Below, piece by piece: positions 63,811 to 64,000 of a DNA stretch of 64,000 nt (position 1 is the first letter of the stretch; each line of letters opens with the position of its first letter). Position numbers and translations under genes: made by a program. The stretch covers positions 11,066,983-11,130,982 of the forward strand of contig NC_086351.1 in NCBI RefSeq assembly GCF_036324505.1, read 5' to 3'. Source of the DNA: Eleginops maclovinus. Its lineage: Eukaryota > Chordata > Actinopteri > Perciformes > Eleginopidae. Below the pieces are notes generated by a model. It did no database searches and was not told the origin of the DNA. It was given only the letters and a program-made list of their open reading frames with translations.

Positions 63811-64000
63811 TAACTGTTTCGTCATTTTTATTTCACTCACCCGTTAAGGTTTACTATAACATCTGCATTTTGAATTAGACACATTGATTTCAGGTCCTAG
63901 TCTGAATTTGATTTCCAAGTCCTCTTGATTCTGCAAATTTGGAAAGAAGGTGAGATGTTTTGTTGATAATTAATAAGTAAATTGTTGTTGCACCAATTGT
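63811..64000. other. Right edge: nothing recognised
   Basis: AT-rich DNA beyond the last pbxip1 poly(A) signal; no gene or repeat recognised. Confidence 0.5.

Overview
The window is nuclear DNA from a teleost fish, most likely a spiny-rayed (percomorph) species. The genes are intron-rich vertebrate genes with canonical GT/AG junctions. The intergenic DNA is AT-rich and holds many very long (CA)n/(GT)n tracts plus fragments of typical fish repeats. The species cannot be fixed from the sequence alone.

Five protein genes are supported, and all match the human 1q21.3-q22 neighbourhood (PBXIP1, SHC1, FLAD1, LENEP, EFNA4/3/1). From left to right: (1) 1-13.1 kb, the 3' part of a GPI-anchored ephrin-A gene on the + strand, closest to ephrin-A4, with exon 1 outside the window. 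(2) 13.1-19.6 kb, a gene desert holding one GC-rich candidate conserved element near 19.0-19.2 kb. (3) 19.9-25.9 kb, flad1 (FAD synthase) on the - strand, nine coding exons and 500 aa, with a CCAAT-box promoter. (4) 27-39 kb, the upstream region of shc1: candidate 5' exons, a dead Tc1-like transposon, an RFX X-box palindrome, and an unexplained 116-codon candidate exon at 38054-38404. (5) 39.4-50.0 kb, shc1 on the + strand, twelve coding exons: p66Shc of 596 aa and p52Shc of 452 aa, the latter from an internal acceptor and AUG. (6) 50.3-51.2 kb, lenep, a one-exon 64-aa lens protein gene. (7) 51.6-63.8 kb, pbxip1 on the + strand, a non-coding first exon plus ten coding exons, 934 aa, with a tryptophan-studded lysine-rich region.

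The genes are held together by shared synteny rather than by one pathway. Ephrin-A and Shc act in tyrosine-kinase signalling, FLAD1 makes FAD, Pbxip1 is a microtubule/nuclear-receptor adaptor, and Lenep is a small lens protein. Compared with human, cks1b and pygo2 were not found between flad1, shc1 and pbxip1, and lenep lies between shc1 and pbxip1 instead of beside flad1.

The most interesting unexplained item is the 38.05-38.40 kb reading frame. It opens exactly at a splice-acceptor-like site and carries four copies of a hydrophobic-hydrophobic-Trp-basic motif, 26, 29 and 29 residues apart, written with different codons. Other notable points are a 543-bp foldback element with TA duplications and paired CCAAT boxes inside shc1, loss of the p46Shc start methionine, and a 27-nt frame-neutral ephrin microexon. 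No tRNA, rRNA or CRISPR feature was seen.
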